A stretch of 64,000 nt of DNA, taken from NCBI GenBank assembly GCA_003586115.2, contig QVOM02000034.1, positions 130,855,936 to 130,919,935 of the forward strand, written 5' to 3'. Shown here piece by piece: positions 24,656 through 36,800 of this stretch. Positions within the stretch are counted from its first letter, which is position 1, and every line of letters starts with the position of its first letter. Both the position numbers and the translations under genes were made by a program. This stretch comes from Salvator merianae (taxonomy: Eukaryota > Chordata > Lepidosauria > Squamata > Teiidae). The notes under the pieces were generated by a model. The model was given only the letters and a program-made list of their open reading frames with translations, had not been told where the DNA came from and ran no database searches.

Positions 24656-25680
24656 GAGCTTTGCTGCTACATCTTAACTAATGGGTCTGTAATTATTGGG
24701 ATTGGTTTTTTCCCTTGGATGAAGAGGACTGCAAATAGGGATGCCTACCATTTATTATTATTTTATAAATTTCAGGTGGTAGAAAAGCTTTCACCAGAGC
24801 TTTATTTCATTTTAGTGATGCAATAAGGGAACTGATCTCATGAGTAACAGAAGGCAAAGTAGCCAAATCTGAGTCTAGAGCCTTTAGTTGTACTGCTAAT
24901 CCATCAGCATAACATGAAACACAGATGAGTGTAAAAATCTCCCCAGACGCTACCAATGGAGAGTCATAAGAAAACCTAACTTCCTGCAATTTGCTAGAGA
25001 TCAGATGCCAAAATAATTTTACAATATATTTTAACATTTCTAAATGAACATTTAACTATGTAAGAGGCCTTTAATTTACACGTAGATTTACTTATTGTGT
25101 TCTTTTAATGTAAACCCTCAGGATAAAGAGTGGCAGGGAAATGTAAATAACAATAAAAACGAAGAGGTGACAGAGGGTAGAGAAATTCATCAGGTATTCT
25201 GGAGAAAAAGGAACAAGAGGAAAACAGGAGAGAAGTGAGTCTAGTGTAGGAAAGAAGAATCATAAAATGGAACCATATATGAGTTGGAAGAGACCTTAGA
25301 GATCATCAAGCAGATTCCTGGACTGAGCAGGGATTGGACTAATCTATCCCAGGCTAATGACCATTCAGACTTTACTCGTAAATCCCCAATGAGGAGGAAA
25401 CTATGACTACATAAAACAAACTTCCATTGTTTTAACAGTTAAAAAAGTTATTCAGTCTAGCCCACTTCACCTAACATCTAATTTCATCCAACTGGTCATA
25501 GACCTGTCCTCAGAAACAAAGAACAAAACTTTAGATATTTGTAGACTGCTAAGGCAAATATTATCAGCCTTCTACTTAAGATACACATACATAGCCATTT
25601 CAACTATTTCTCACATGACTTCCTCTCTTATATCCTGGTAGTCCTTCTCTTAACCTGTTTCAATTTACTCATACCCTCCT

Positions 25681-25943
25681 CAGCGGCATAGCTAAAAGTT
25701 TTGCCGCCCGGGGCGAAGCGGCGGCAGAGGAGCGCGAGCGAGGGTGCCCTGCCCTGCAGTCTCCTCCCCCCGCCACCACCCTGACGACCATCGGGTGGGC
25801 GGGTGTGGTGTAGCGCCGCGCTCTCCTTCGAGCTCGCGCTCGCTCTCCGGCACGCCGGGTGGGCAGAAAAGGACCTGGCTGCATGGGCTGCCCAGCACAA
25901 CGTGCCGCCCAGGGTGACCCACCCCCCGCTTCCTACACCACTG
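25681..25943. mobile_element. GC-rich hAT-type MITE with 8-bp target duplication
   Basis: Terminal inverted repeats CAGCGGCATAGC and the complement of CCTACACCACTG. The 8-bp duplication ACCCTCCT lies at 25673-25680 and 25944-25951. The interior is GC- and CpG-rich in an AT-rich setting. The three GC-rich open frames through it are not genes. CAGNGG(T/C)(G/A)TAG ends and 8-bp duplications are typical of hAT elements. Confidence 0.88.
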
Positions 25944-26059
25944 ACCCTCCTGAATAAAGCAGTGCCCAGAACTGGATAAAGTAAGGTAAATCCTAATTTT
26001 AGGAGCTGGGTGTTATATACAGTTTTAGAAATTTAAAGACACATGTAGCAAGGAAGTAC

Positions 26060-27810
26060 AGAATCAGGATCAGAAGAGGCAAGTGACCATTAAAAGCTTA
26101 AACCAGAATCCATCTTGGCTACTAGCGGATGTGGTCTACTGACTACGCTTTGATTTTATCTGCTTCTCACCAAAGACACTTCTTTGGGTTTGGGTTAGGG
26201 TTAGCTGTTTGTGACACAAGACAGGTTAATCCCATCAGCTTGCAGCAGGAAGAGACAACTTGATCTAGCAATGTCCCTGCCCTGTTGCAAGATTAGAATG
26301 CAAGTGCAGGCACCCACACCAAATAATTGATTTAATCACTGCAATTTGTTTACCTGCCATGGGATACCTGAATGTTTACAAATCTTTTCTTTTATCTCTA
26401 GTTCCTCCCAAACATTTGCCCTCACACCTTGAGGGCATGTTTTGGAGTAGAACAATATGCGCCCTCTTTCACTCAGTGGCCTTGTTCCTAGCAAGGTCCA
26501 TCACCCAAGGTCATTGCATCCTCCAAAATCCACTGCTGTGTGTGCTGCCATCAGGGTACTTCAGAAGACTTTGTGTGGTACTGTGTGAGTGGGTTTCTGC
26601 TTCTATGAAGACCACTGCTAAAATCACTATTGGATCAAAGGAAGGGATCTGAGCTGTCTCTTCCACCTCAAGGCTTTGAGCTGTTTCACTGTTGTCAAGG
26701 TGCAGGGCAGCCCAAGCTGGAACTGCCTGGTTCTAGCGGGGTATGATTAGCTGGCCTCTGAGAGTATAATCCACTGTTAATGATGCTTTGCTTACAGAAG
26801 CATTTACAGCTGATTCATCTTGATGTTTCTAGACCATCACCTGTGCCTGCCAACCTCTCAGAAAGTTTGCTGGAGTGACAGAAACTTAAATTGAATTAAG
26901 TCTCTTTCCACTGCTATTGAGATTGGTCTCAGCTCAATCCTCTATGTGAATGTTTGTGTTCCAGCAACTGTTTCACACTGAGCTGTGAAGACCGTCCCTG
27001 ATCAAGAGAAGACCCTAAGAAAGGTAAAAATCCTCCTGCTTCCTTCCTTCACCTTGTTATCTTCAACACTCTTTCCCTCTTCTGCATTCAAACTTCACTC
27101 TCCCCCTTCTTCCATTCTACTGCTCAAAATATTAAAAACTCAACTTCTTTGTCAAAAAGGGGAGTTGTGGCTCAGCTGCATCGCCACAATTCATTTCAGG
27201 AGTTCTACTTGATGTTTGTGTGGGGAACAATTCATCTTTGTGTGTAGCAACTGACAGGAGGCTTAAACAGGCAAATCCCAGGGGAACAGTTCATTAGATT
27301 GAGTGGCTCCAATCCACAGTACCTCTCCACAGCTGCTAACCTGAGCTTTACAAACCTTATCTTCCTCTAGTAATCTGATATTCCACCTCCTAACAACAAG
27401 CAGTGATTGGCTGAAAAATCTCCTGTGTTTCCATAGCTCAGCTGAATTCTAGTCTGTTTCTCTGCCTTATCCTAGTTCAGAAACCTAGGAACTTTATTTT
27501 GTGCTCTTTTGCTGCAGTTACAGTTGAAATCCCTCTGCTTTATACTGTTTGTTTACCTTCAGGTTGCTGCTATTTGACTAATTCACCACGTAATAAAATT
27601 ATTTCTTGTGTAACCACTATCCTGAATAAAAGTCATCTATGTATGGAAATCAGCCTAGTAATTTCCCCTTCCCTGAGGATTGGCTCCAACCATGTCAACT
27701 GCCAAACCAACCTCTGGTCTCTTAAAGATCCTGCTCATGGGAATGCTGCTAAACATGTGTCCAGAATTGTTCCTATAACAGTTAATCCCTGCAAAACCAC
27801 CATATAGTCC
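26060..27810 (+). repeat. LTR-like dispersed repeat, copy 2 (uninterrupted)
   Basis: Partner of 9363-14015. It begins near CAGAAGAGGCAAGTGACCAT and ends near TGTTCCTATAACAG, with CCTGAATAAAAGTC (possible polyadenylation signal) near 27625. About 1.7 kb. It could be a solo LTR or another long retroelement end; no coding frame. Confidence 0.6.
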
Positions 27811-28620
27811 AAAACTATGTTGTGCAAGTAACTGTCATCTATGAAAAGCTAGGAGTTAGGAGAACTGCAGTTGAAGGTCCACCAATTTACACTGGCAGAC
27901 TGGGTCTCTTGTGTTTGCAAATGCAAATCAGTGAAGGAAAGCACCCCAGTCCAGACCACTGCTTGGATTTCTCTGTTACACATCAGAAACATCTCAAGCA
28001 GAAAGACAGGGCTATCTATCAGTGCAAGTCAACTGAGTCTATATAGTTTTCAACTTCTGTTTCCGTAACTTCCTGTTTTCTATATAGGAGTCAAACCACT
28101 GTGTTAAACAAAGCGAAATTCCAATTTGTCAACCTTCTTATAGCAAAACTGCCGTAGAACAAAACCACATAAAAATATACTGCAGTTGATCTAGATGAAT
28201 TTTACAGCTATCACATTCTAGAAATACCAAAAGCAATTTGTTTTTCTTCTTAGTCTCTCACCGACAATGGGAACCACTTAGGCTATTGAAACTGTGCTGT
28301 TCCACAACGTGACTATGCAGCAGAAGATCTTAGGACTCAGCAGTGCTATCCACGGAAGCCTTATGACAGCAAACACCTGTATCAGTTGATCTTTTCGCAA
28401 GTCAGGCATTTGTTTCAAAACCAAGGGAGAACATAAACATGAAACACAACCGTAAAAAATTAAAAAGATATTTAATTATAATTTCCAAGCTCTTTCTGCT
28501 CTTTGATCATTCATGAGATACCATTTTATTACAAAAATTTGCTCTAAAGGAATAATAATGTATTTTTCTGTAACAAGACTTTCACACATGTTTAAAAACC
28601 AACATTTTCATTTGTTTCAG

Positions 28621-28832
28621 CTGCTACTATGCATCTACACCTGATAAATATGTCTTTAATAGCTAATTCAGAATTAGGAAGACTTTATTCAAGGTTTGAA
28701 GACGAATTTGAATATAAGCTACTGAAATGTCTACCATTAGCAGTGAGGAATGTGCAGAATAATAATATGATAATTGGGAGCTTTTCTATCACTTCTGAAG
28801 AAAGTGGAGTGCCACTGTTAAAATCATTGCAG
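28621..28832 (+). CDS. Internal exon of an unidentified plus-strand gene
   Basis: Acceptor CATTTGTTTCAG, donor ATTGCAG|GTACAT, 212 nt, phase 1 to 0. The translation (SELGRLYSRFEDEFEYKLL, then NMIIGSFSITSEESGVPLL) has the composition of a real protein. Its entry phase fits the 7249-7312 exon, but the intron would be about 21 kb and full of transposons. If unspliced, the frame runs to a stop at 28907, with AATAAA at 29131 and a genomic A-tract, a possible alternative 3' end. Confidence 0.5.
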
Positions 28833-29597
28833 GTACATTTGGGGTCAGAAGATGTCACACTAGAGTCTTCCAATAGCAAAAGGATGCAGCTGATTAGAGG
28901 CCATTAATGTCCAAAATGGGAGATTTACAAGATTCTGAAAGCATAATAAAATTTAAATGGCTCAATGACATAACTATAATTAAATATCAAGATCCTGAGA
29001 TTTTGCGTATTATAGTTCCTATTAATATCTAAACATTTACAAAAGATTAAGGTTTTCAGTCTTTTAAAAAAGCAAAGCTGTTTGGAATGAGGCGTTTAAA
29101 ATGCTCTACAAATATTCTGATTAAAGTTTACAATAAAAGTTGCATCTTTGAAAAAAAAAATCCAAACAAGAAATAGAGGGCTGCATTTTTGCAGGAAGTT
29201 CCTCTCCACGTCTAAAAGCATGTTCTTGTTCAGAGAATCAAATTATGTAAAGAAAATAATGGCCAAGTTTCTTTACAGCACACTAATCTAATAGTATTCC
29301 TTTTTAAGTTAAAAGTCTGAAAATGGACTGGACCTGAGGCTTATCTCTATCAGTGGTTTCCTTCATTATGGCTGGGCAATGTTCAGGTTCAAAATCTGTT
29401 GAGATTTCTTACCTCCTATGTACAGCTTAAGAAGGCTCATACAGCAGTTCAATCAAGACTGACATACATTGTCATTTTTTATAAAAATACCAGAAATACC
29501 AAAACTTGAAATCTAACTCATGCATACCAGTCAACAAAAAGATCTGCCATTTCTGACTACAGTGATCATGAACTGCATTTTTATTTCAGGCTCTCAG

Positions 29598-29718
29598 ATT
29601 ATGTTTAAATCTGACATCTGGTCACAACCAAAACCAGAAAGAATAAGTCTACAGATAGATGAAACTTATCCAATCCATGAATTTCAACAAGCAGAACAAG
29701 ACACAATTGTTCCTGAAG
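29598..29718 (+). CDS. Internal or terminal exon of the same unidentified plus-strand gene
   Basis: Acceptor TTTCAGGCTCTCAG (second AG), donor CTGAAG|GTACAA, 121 nt, phase 0 to 1, which fits the 28621-28832 exon. The frame reads IMFKSDIWSQPKPERI and YPIHEFQQAEQDTIVPE. Reading through the donor it stops at 29744. It ends only 390 bp from the TOR1AIP1 stop on the opposite strand, so the two genes converge or overlap. I could not place later exons. Confidence 0.48.
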
Positions 29719-30107
29719 GTACAATGCCTTCACCACACTTTTGAATTTGCAGCTTATTCCAGTCAACTTCAAGTATAGAAACACAACCGCATGCTCATTT
29801 TCTTGCTCTATTAATCACAGTATCTGAAAGAACTCTCAAGCTATAAAAACATAACTTCAAACATAGCTGGCTGTATCAAGAGATTTGCCCTGTTTAGTCT
29901 CATTACAGGGTGCTGAGCATTAAGAATCACAGAAGTGCCAAAGCTATATTATACTTTATGAATTCTTAATGTACTTTTTCCCAGCAAAACAGTATTTTGA
30001 GATCCAAACTGCAGTTCTGGCTAGCAAGCTGGAAATTCTTGCCTAGTTCACCTGTTAACAGATGTACAATTCATGTTAAGTTTTCTTGCTATTATTTTTA
30101 AAAGTAA

Positions 30108-30895
30108 TTATTTCATTTGCAAACAGTTTTTCTGAGGCAGAGCATCTTCAGGTTGCACAGGCAAGACCAGATGTGATATGCGGCTCCACAAACCACTCAG
30201 CTTATCGGTGTCCATATGGTTATATAAGCCTGGTATGTTTGAGTTGGTAAACTTGGCCCAGAGGAAATCCCTCACCTTCTCCTCAACTTTCAGTAGACTA
30301 AGGTCCTTTCCTAGAGTCTCCTCATCTAGGAGAACAGTTAGGAGTAAAGCCACATTCTTAAATGCTGCATTTTCATGATCGCAGTACTTATAAAAAATTA
30401 GGGTAGAAGCTGGAGGCAGTGCCTCAAATCTATGTACTACTGCTGCCTTCCTCCCTCCCTTGAACCCAGTGGTCAACAATGCATCAACGCTGAGTTTGAC
30501 TGTGTCACTATCTAGAGTGGCTTTGCTGGCTCCATCAATTTTAATTGTGCTTGCATTCTGAGAAGATGAAAAGACATCAGCAATCTGGTTACTTAAACAC
30601 TTCAAGGCATTTTCAGCTTCTTTTGCAGCAGTGAGTAACAAGATAGCTGGTTCCAAATGGGGATGAGAAGAATTGATACGTTTCTCAAAGACCGTTTGGA
30701 CTCTTTTCCACAACTTTTTGTCTTGGCTTGGGTAATTGCTCATGAGCTCCTTCATTTGGTTCTGAAATTTTTGCAGGACATTTGTTTCCAAATTTGGGGA
30801 CAATGAATACGGAAAGAGATACCAGCCTCCAACAGCAATGCAAGCTAGTAGTGGAACGATTATAAACAGATGTTGCCAACTATTCAGCGTAGAAC
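30108..30895 (-). CDS. TOR1AIP1: TOR1AIP1 last coding exon (membrane span and luminal domain)
   Basis: Acceptor TGTACTAG at 30897-30896, 788 nt to a TAA stop, residues 340-601. Hydrophobic residues 349-366 form the membrane span. The luminal part contains QEFQNQMK-like, [42 protein letters not shown] and [13 protein letters not shown]. These blocks are nearly identical to human LAP1 in my recollection. The fold is a degenerate AAA+-like domain that activates torsin without binding nucleotide (family knowledge). The 3' UTR should extend below 30108; an AATAAA on the minus strand lies at about 29585-29580. Confidence 0.96.
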
Positions 30896-33800
30896 CTAGT
30901 ACAGACAAAATAAAGGGTGGATGAAAAGAGAGAAAGTAATATTCTTTTATTACTATGTTATACATACATACATACATACATTATTGTAATCAATATTGTC
31001 AGGCACCTCTAGTTGTCATATTACTCCTGTTATTTTTTTAAAAAAAAGATTTTATTCTTATAAGAAATGGAACTTAACAAGAAAACATTATTCAAAATCT
31101 TAAAACCGTTCAAAACTAAGACAGCCTTTTTGAAACACAATGAATAGCTAAAGAAGTCTAAATGTGGTTGACATTTATGGTCAAAATGAAGATTAGATCA
31201 TTCCTCTCTTATTCTCTAGGCTTAGAATATAATACTCATTTGTTGCTAGCTCCCACAATTTAAAATACAATATTTTTAAAGTTAAAGAAAAGTATCCTTT
31301 CCAGCTCTTTGTTACTGTCAGCCAAGCTGCTATCAACATGTGGCTGAGCAACATTTTAGTTTTAATTAATTTATTTCCTCCTCTATATAGCTGGAGTAAG
31401 CTAAATTCAGGAGTCAGACCTATGTTGCTCTGGAAGACTTTCCCTACTGCACTGCCAACTGCTAATCAGAAATACTACTTCTATTCCCAAAAAGCTGCAC
31501 TGGCTTCCCATTGCCTTCTAAGACCAGTTCAAGGTTTTACTGTTTACCTATCAAGCTTTATACAACCTGGGCTCCAAATATCTGAAGGATAATCTCTTCC
31601 CATATATAGACTTCTCTGTTTACTAAGATTTTCTGGGGAAGCCCTTCTAGCTGTACCACCTTTTGAGGAGACTGGTGGGACACTTGTTACGAACAGGGCA
31701 TTCTCTCCATGGTGGCTCCCCTACTATAAAATAGCCTTCCTTGTGAGATTCACTAGGTACCTACATCTGATTCATTTAGACACATGTTGAAATCACATCA
31801 GCTCACTGAGGCTTTGGGGGAGTAATGGGGACTCTAAATTCTGAATTTTTAATTGCTATGTTTAATGTTAAGTTTATTTTAATTTTATTATTTTTAATTT
31901 TTGCTTTTGCCCTTTTTTAAAAAGTTGATTTTATTTTACACCATCCCTGGGACAACAGTAATAGGGCAGTATAAAAATCCAATAAATAAACAAACATCAA
32001 AATCATCTCAGGTAAAAGGGATGCAACACACTGCAGCAATCATCCTTTATACCTTTACAATTATTTTTCAATAGAAACTTGTTTGTCCCACTACTAAAAA
32101 AACACCTTTATCAAAAATGGTCAGTCTCCCAAAGTGCCCAAAGCCTTCACCCATCCAACCAAGACACAGAATAAATTGCGAAAAGATTGCTGCATAATCA
32201 TAGAGTGCAATACTTTTCCTCCATTGGCTTTAATGAGTACTTCCTTCCTAATGTACAGTTGTGAAGTGGGGGAAGGGAGAGGGTTTTCTTTTTATTGTAG
32301 CTGGGGGAAGAAGAGATAAGTTCCCTTTTCCACATCTGCAGTCTTGATAATATACTAGACCCAAAAAATGAAGGACATATTTGTATTTCGTATGAAGTAC
32401 ATATTACATCTAAAAAGTATTTTCTTTACAAAGTAGATTAGTCAGGATCTCTGCAAAGGGGTGTGTGTTAACATAAACTTAGTTAATGAGCATAAATTTG
32501 CATGCCACTGCATATTGCACTATCTATAGCCTACTACTTATCCTAGCTATACCAGTACCACATAAAATAAATTAAACCTGAAATGTGTATACACACTATG
32601 CATCCAGAATAATGCACTTAGCAGAAACATTCTATCTCCTATGCTCATCCTTTTCTATCAAGTCTTAATCATTCTGCAAATGGCAATATGTTTTCTGTCT
32701 CTACTCTAGATAATTTGTGCAGAATCATGGTCAAAAACAGTACTGTACAGCAAAAAAGCAGCCCATCTATGTAAATAAGCAACTTGAACTGTCCTTACTC
32801 CAACATATTCCTAAAAAGAGAGAGAGAAAACGCTCTTACTTTTAGGAGTCACCTGTGGATATTTCTTTGATACATGAGCTAGAATTTGAAGCAGAAATAA
32901 AATCAAGTGAGAATTCAGTCCAATTACTGCATTTTCAAATCTAAGTCTTTTAGTTCCAAGATCCAAAAATATGTTTCTAGACCATGCAGATTTAAATTAC
33001 ATTAAGTAATGGAAGAAAGTATGTGGAAATGAATCTAATTCTTCCTCAGAACTAGAAAGCTGAACTAGAAAGTTCCCTAAATTCTCTCTGAAAAGGAGTG
33101 CTTTGCTCCAAATGTAGAAAAGCCATCCAATTATCTAGTATTTGAGCCCATCTTGAAGAAATTCAGCATTTTCATTATCTTGCCTTAAAAAAGATTTTAT
33201 TAATTACTATTGAAAAAAACAGTTCAAAGCTTCCCAAATTCCCATCGTTCATTCTCTCTCTCCTCTGGAAAATCTAGGAAAGGTACATGTAGAAGAGAAT
33301 GGGAGGGCACCTTCTCTCTCTATTTCCTCTCTATTTCTTTTACAAACCATCACATCGCTTCAAGTTTTTATTTTTTGTTTTTGGTTTTCTACATAAAAAC
33401 CAGTGGTGCCACAGGAGTTCAATTAAAAGGTTCCTGTACTGCTCCTAGCTTCCCTACAAAGCTCTCCCCCAATTTTAAAGTATGAGAAGTGGTCATGGGA
33501 GGCTTTATCCATTTTTTAAAAAAAACAAATAACGATGTAAAGATAAAGTAACCTTTCTTCTGAATCTCTCACCATCAGGATGTTGTTCTGTAAAGTATGA
33601 CAGTCATTAGCCTTAGAGCAGTTTCTGAGCAATGAGATGCTTTTAAAGCATCTTTTCCCTGAGGAATTCAAAAGGAAGTCTGAAGAGATATAAGCTTGTC
33701 TTGTCCCTGGCTCATATTTTACGAGGGGAGGGGAAGAGGAGGTGCCTTGGCAGGGGACAAGACAAAAACAAGGGCTACTTAGAGGAGGGAGCTGAAGACA

Positions 33801-36800
33801 GTTTAGTACCATCCCCTCAGACCTGCCAGTGTTGTTAAGTAGAACTCATAACATAATCAGCAGTCCATCATTTAAGAGATAGAGGATACAAAAAGAAAAG
33901 AAAAGGAGTTTGGGAAATAGAGTGAATTTTTGCTGGGCCTTCTCAAGTGCAATACTACTCAGCCACCCACACACCACAGGATTGTAAATTCCCTCTTCAG
34001 GGGTAGTGCTGACACACTGTTAACAAAATACTGCCAAATCAAAAACTATTAACCTTAAACAACTGGCAGATATCTAAAGGAAAAAAAACCAAAAGTAAAT
34101 AGTAGGACTGACACTGTAATTATACAGTCTTGGGGCACTTATGTACTTTCCATCAACTGTTGATTAAAATATGTTTATATGTTTATATCCAGATTTCAGA
34201 TTTAGATATATGCACTATTGTTAAGCTTTCATGAAAGTTACTATGAACATTCCTTCCCATCAAATCAGCCAATGATTGCAGACTAACAGAGCTTATTTAA
34301 CGACCAATTTCATATCCCAAATCTCTCCATTTACATTCTTCAACCCTAGATTTGCTATTTACTATCACCTTGTTAACACTAAAATCATTTACAGAGAAAA
34401 ATGGAACACAAGATGCAAATACAAAAAGTATCAAAACTTAAGTCTTTCTCAGGTGCTCAACACATAAAGGTAAAAATGGTATACGTACTCTGTATTCCAG
34501 TCCTTTTCACTGTGTTCTGATTAAATCCTTGTGGTCTCTGAGCAAAATACCGTTGACCTTTAAAAGTCAATGTAAGAGCACATATAATTGTCTTAAAATA
34601 CAGTATAATACAATCAAAGGAGGAACCCCAAGGTCAAACATTAGTGAGAGAAATGAAGTTAAAGGCAAGTTAAAATTCTATATCAACTAAGCAAAAAGTT
34701 CTGGTAATGAGCAGAAAGTTTAGTCTAGTTTTCTGTTCAGTTTTGTTGCTGTGGGTACCACTGAGTCATAGCCAACTCCTAATTGACTGCATGAGCACCT
34801 CCATGGACATTATTATACAGTTTCCTTGGCAGAGATGTGAACGTGATTTGTCACTGTCTAAGGTATACGTGGGCTCAAAATTCAGTCAGTGCAGTGTAGT
34901 GGCAAGAATGTCAGACTAGTACCTAGAAGTTCCTGATTTTCACATAAGAAAGTAAGAGTTCAGTAATGGTGTAGGGAAGAGCAATGGTGTAGGGATTCAG
35001 TGTCAGGCTAGGATTTGGAAGATCCCAGCTCAACCCCTGTTAATTCAAGGAGCTCACCAGATGACTTTAGCAATTACAGCCTCTTAGCTTCACCTACCTT
35101 GCAGGGCTGTTGTGAGAATAAAATGGAAAGGAGAAGGAAAACAAATGCAGCCTTGTACATAAGGAACAACACTGAAATCAAGTTTCTTTGGGAGCCCTGA
35201 AGAAACAGAGCCTTCCACATCACTGCAGTATTAGGTCACAAATATAGCTTAATACTAGTCCACCTGAAACTCAGGTACTCAAAGAGACTTTGAGAAGGAG
35301 AATGAATTTAGAGCAGCATCCCAAACATGAAGTCTTCTAACAATGGGAAACTTTATACAGCGCACATTAACGGATAAACAGATGTTCCAGATGGTAAATG
35401 GATGGCTGTGTGCTAGAGGAGCAAGTTGTTGAACCAATATTAAATGGTTAATATTAAATGATGCTCAGGAGCTGGTGAAAGAAATAAATGTAACTGAACT
35501 GACTGGGAATAGTGACCACAGTGCTATAAAAGTAATCATTTACAAAACTGGAAAATTCCAGAACAGTCACATTCAACTGAAAAGAAGATCCCTTCCCTAA
35601 ACTGAGAGCACTACTTCAAAGAATGCTTAAATGGCACTGAGAAGACAAACTCTTTCCAGAAAGCTGTTTAAAGCCACAACAGACACTCAGTTACAATGAC
35701 GCTCAGAGAAAAAAAAATGTGTTACAAAAATAAGAAATCAGGATGGGAGAGAGGTAAACAATGATAGGGAAATAGTAGACACAATGGCAACTTTTTTTGA
35801 AGAACTATATAAAAGAAAATTGGAAGAAGATAGGCAGATTAAGATAGACAGAATGTTAAATGAACAAGATAAAAAAATTCTTAACTCCCCAGTACAGGAA
35901 GAAGAAATTAGAAGGGTGATTAAGAAACTAAAAACTGGGAAATCCCTGGGGCCAGGTGGCTTTACTGAAGAATTTTATAAGGTTTTTCCAAGATGAGCTT
36001 ATTAACAATTTGAAAGAAGTGTTTAACGAAGTATTAATAAATCAGAAGATACCACCTACATGGAAACAATCAGACATTATTACTATATTGAAGCCTCAAA
36101 GGGATGAGATGAGTTGTGATTCGTAGAGACCAATTTCTCTCTGTAATCAAGATTATAAAATTTCTACCAAGATATTGGCAAATAGATTGGAAGATCTATT
36201 AACAAAATTAGTAAAAGAGGATCAGCATGGTTTCGTAAAAGGGAGATATATTGGAGATCCAATTAGGAGTATCATTAATGCTATCTATCATGCTAGAATT
36301 AATAAAAAGAAATTGGCTTTATTAAAATTGGATATTTATAAAGCATTTGACTCTGTGAATCATGAATATTTAAATAAGATATGTAAGAAGTTACGATAAC
36401 AGAATTATACAAGGATAATATTGCTTGGCTCAGAGTCAATGGAATTAAATCACGAAACTTTAAAATAGAAAATAGTACAAGACAAGGATGCCCATTATCC
36501 CCTCCCCTTTTTGTTCTGGCTTTGGAACTGTTTGCTAATGAGATAAGAGAGAATAGACAATGGTCAGGTTATAGATTAGCAAAAAATGGGATTAAATTAA
36601 ATTTGTTTGCAGATGATGCAATATCAGCAATGGGTCAGCCAGAAGAAATGATTAAATCAATGAAAGATTTAACTGAAAATTGTGAAAAAAACCTCGGAAT
36701 TCATTATAAATATGAGTAAGTCAGAAATAATGATGCACCCCCAAAAAACAGGATAATATTAGGAAGGCCACAGGGATGAAGATGGGTATAAAGAAGATGA

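Noticed and set aside
25628..25922. Three overlapping GC-rich minus-strand open frames
   Set aside because: They lie within a hAT MITE with an 8-bp target duplication and have the same Arg/Ala/Pro bias expected from GC-rich noncoding DNA.
9363..27810. A complete endogenous retrovirus bounded by the two LTR-like repeats
   Set aside because: No gag, protease, integrase or envelope-like frame is visible between them. The RT fragments there are non-LTR type on the opposite strand.
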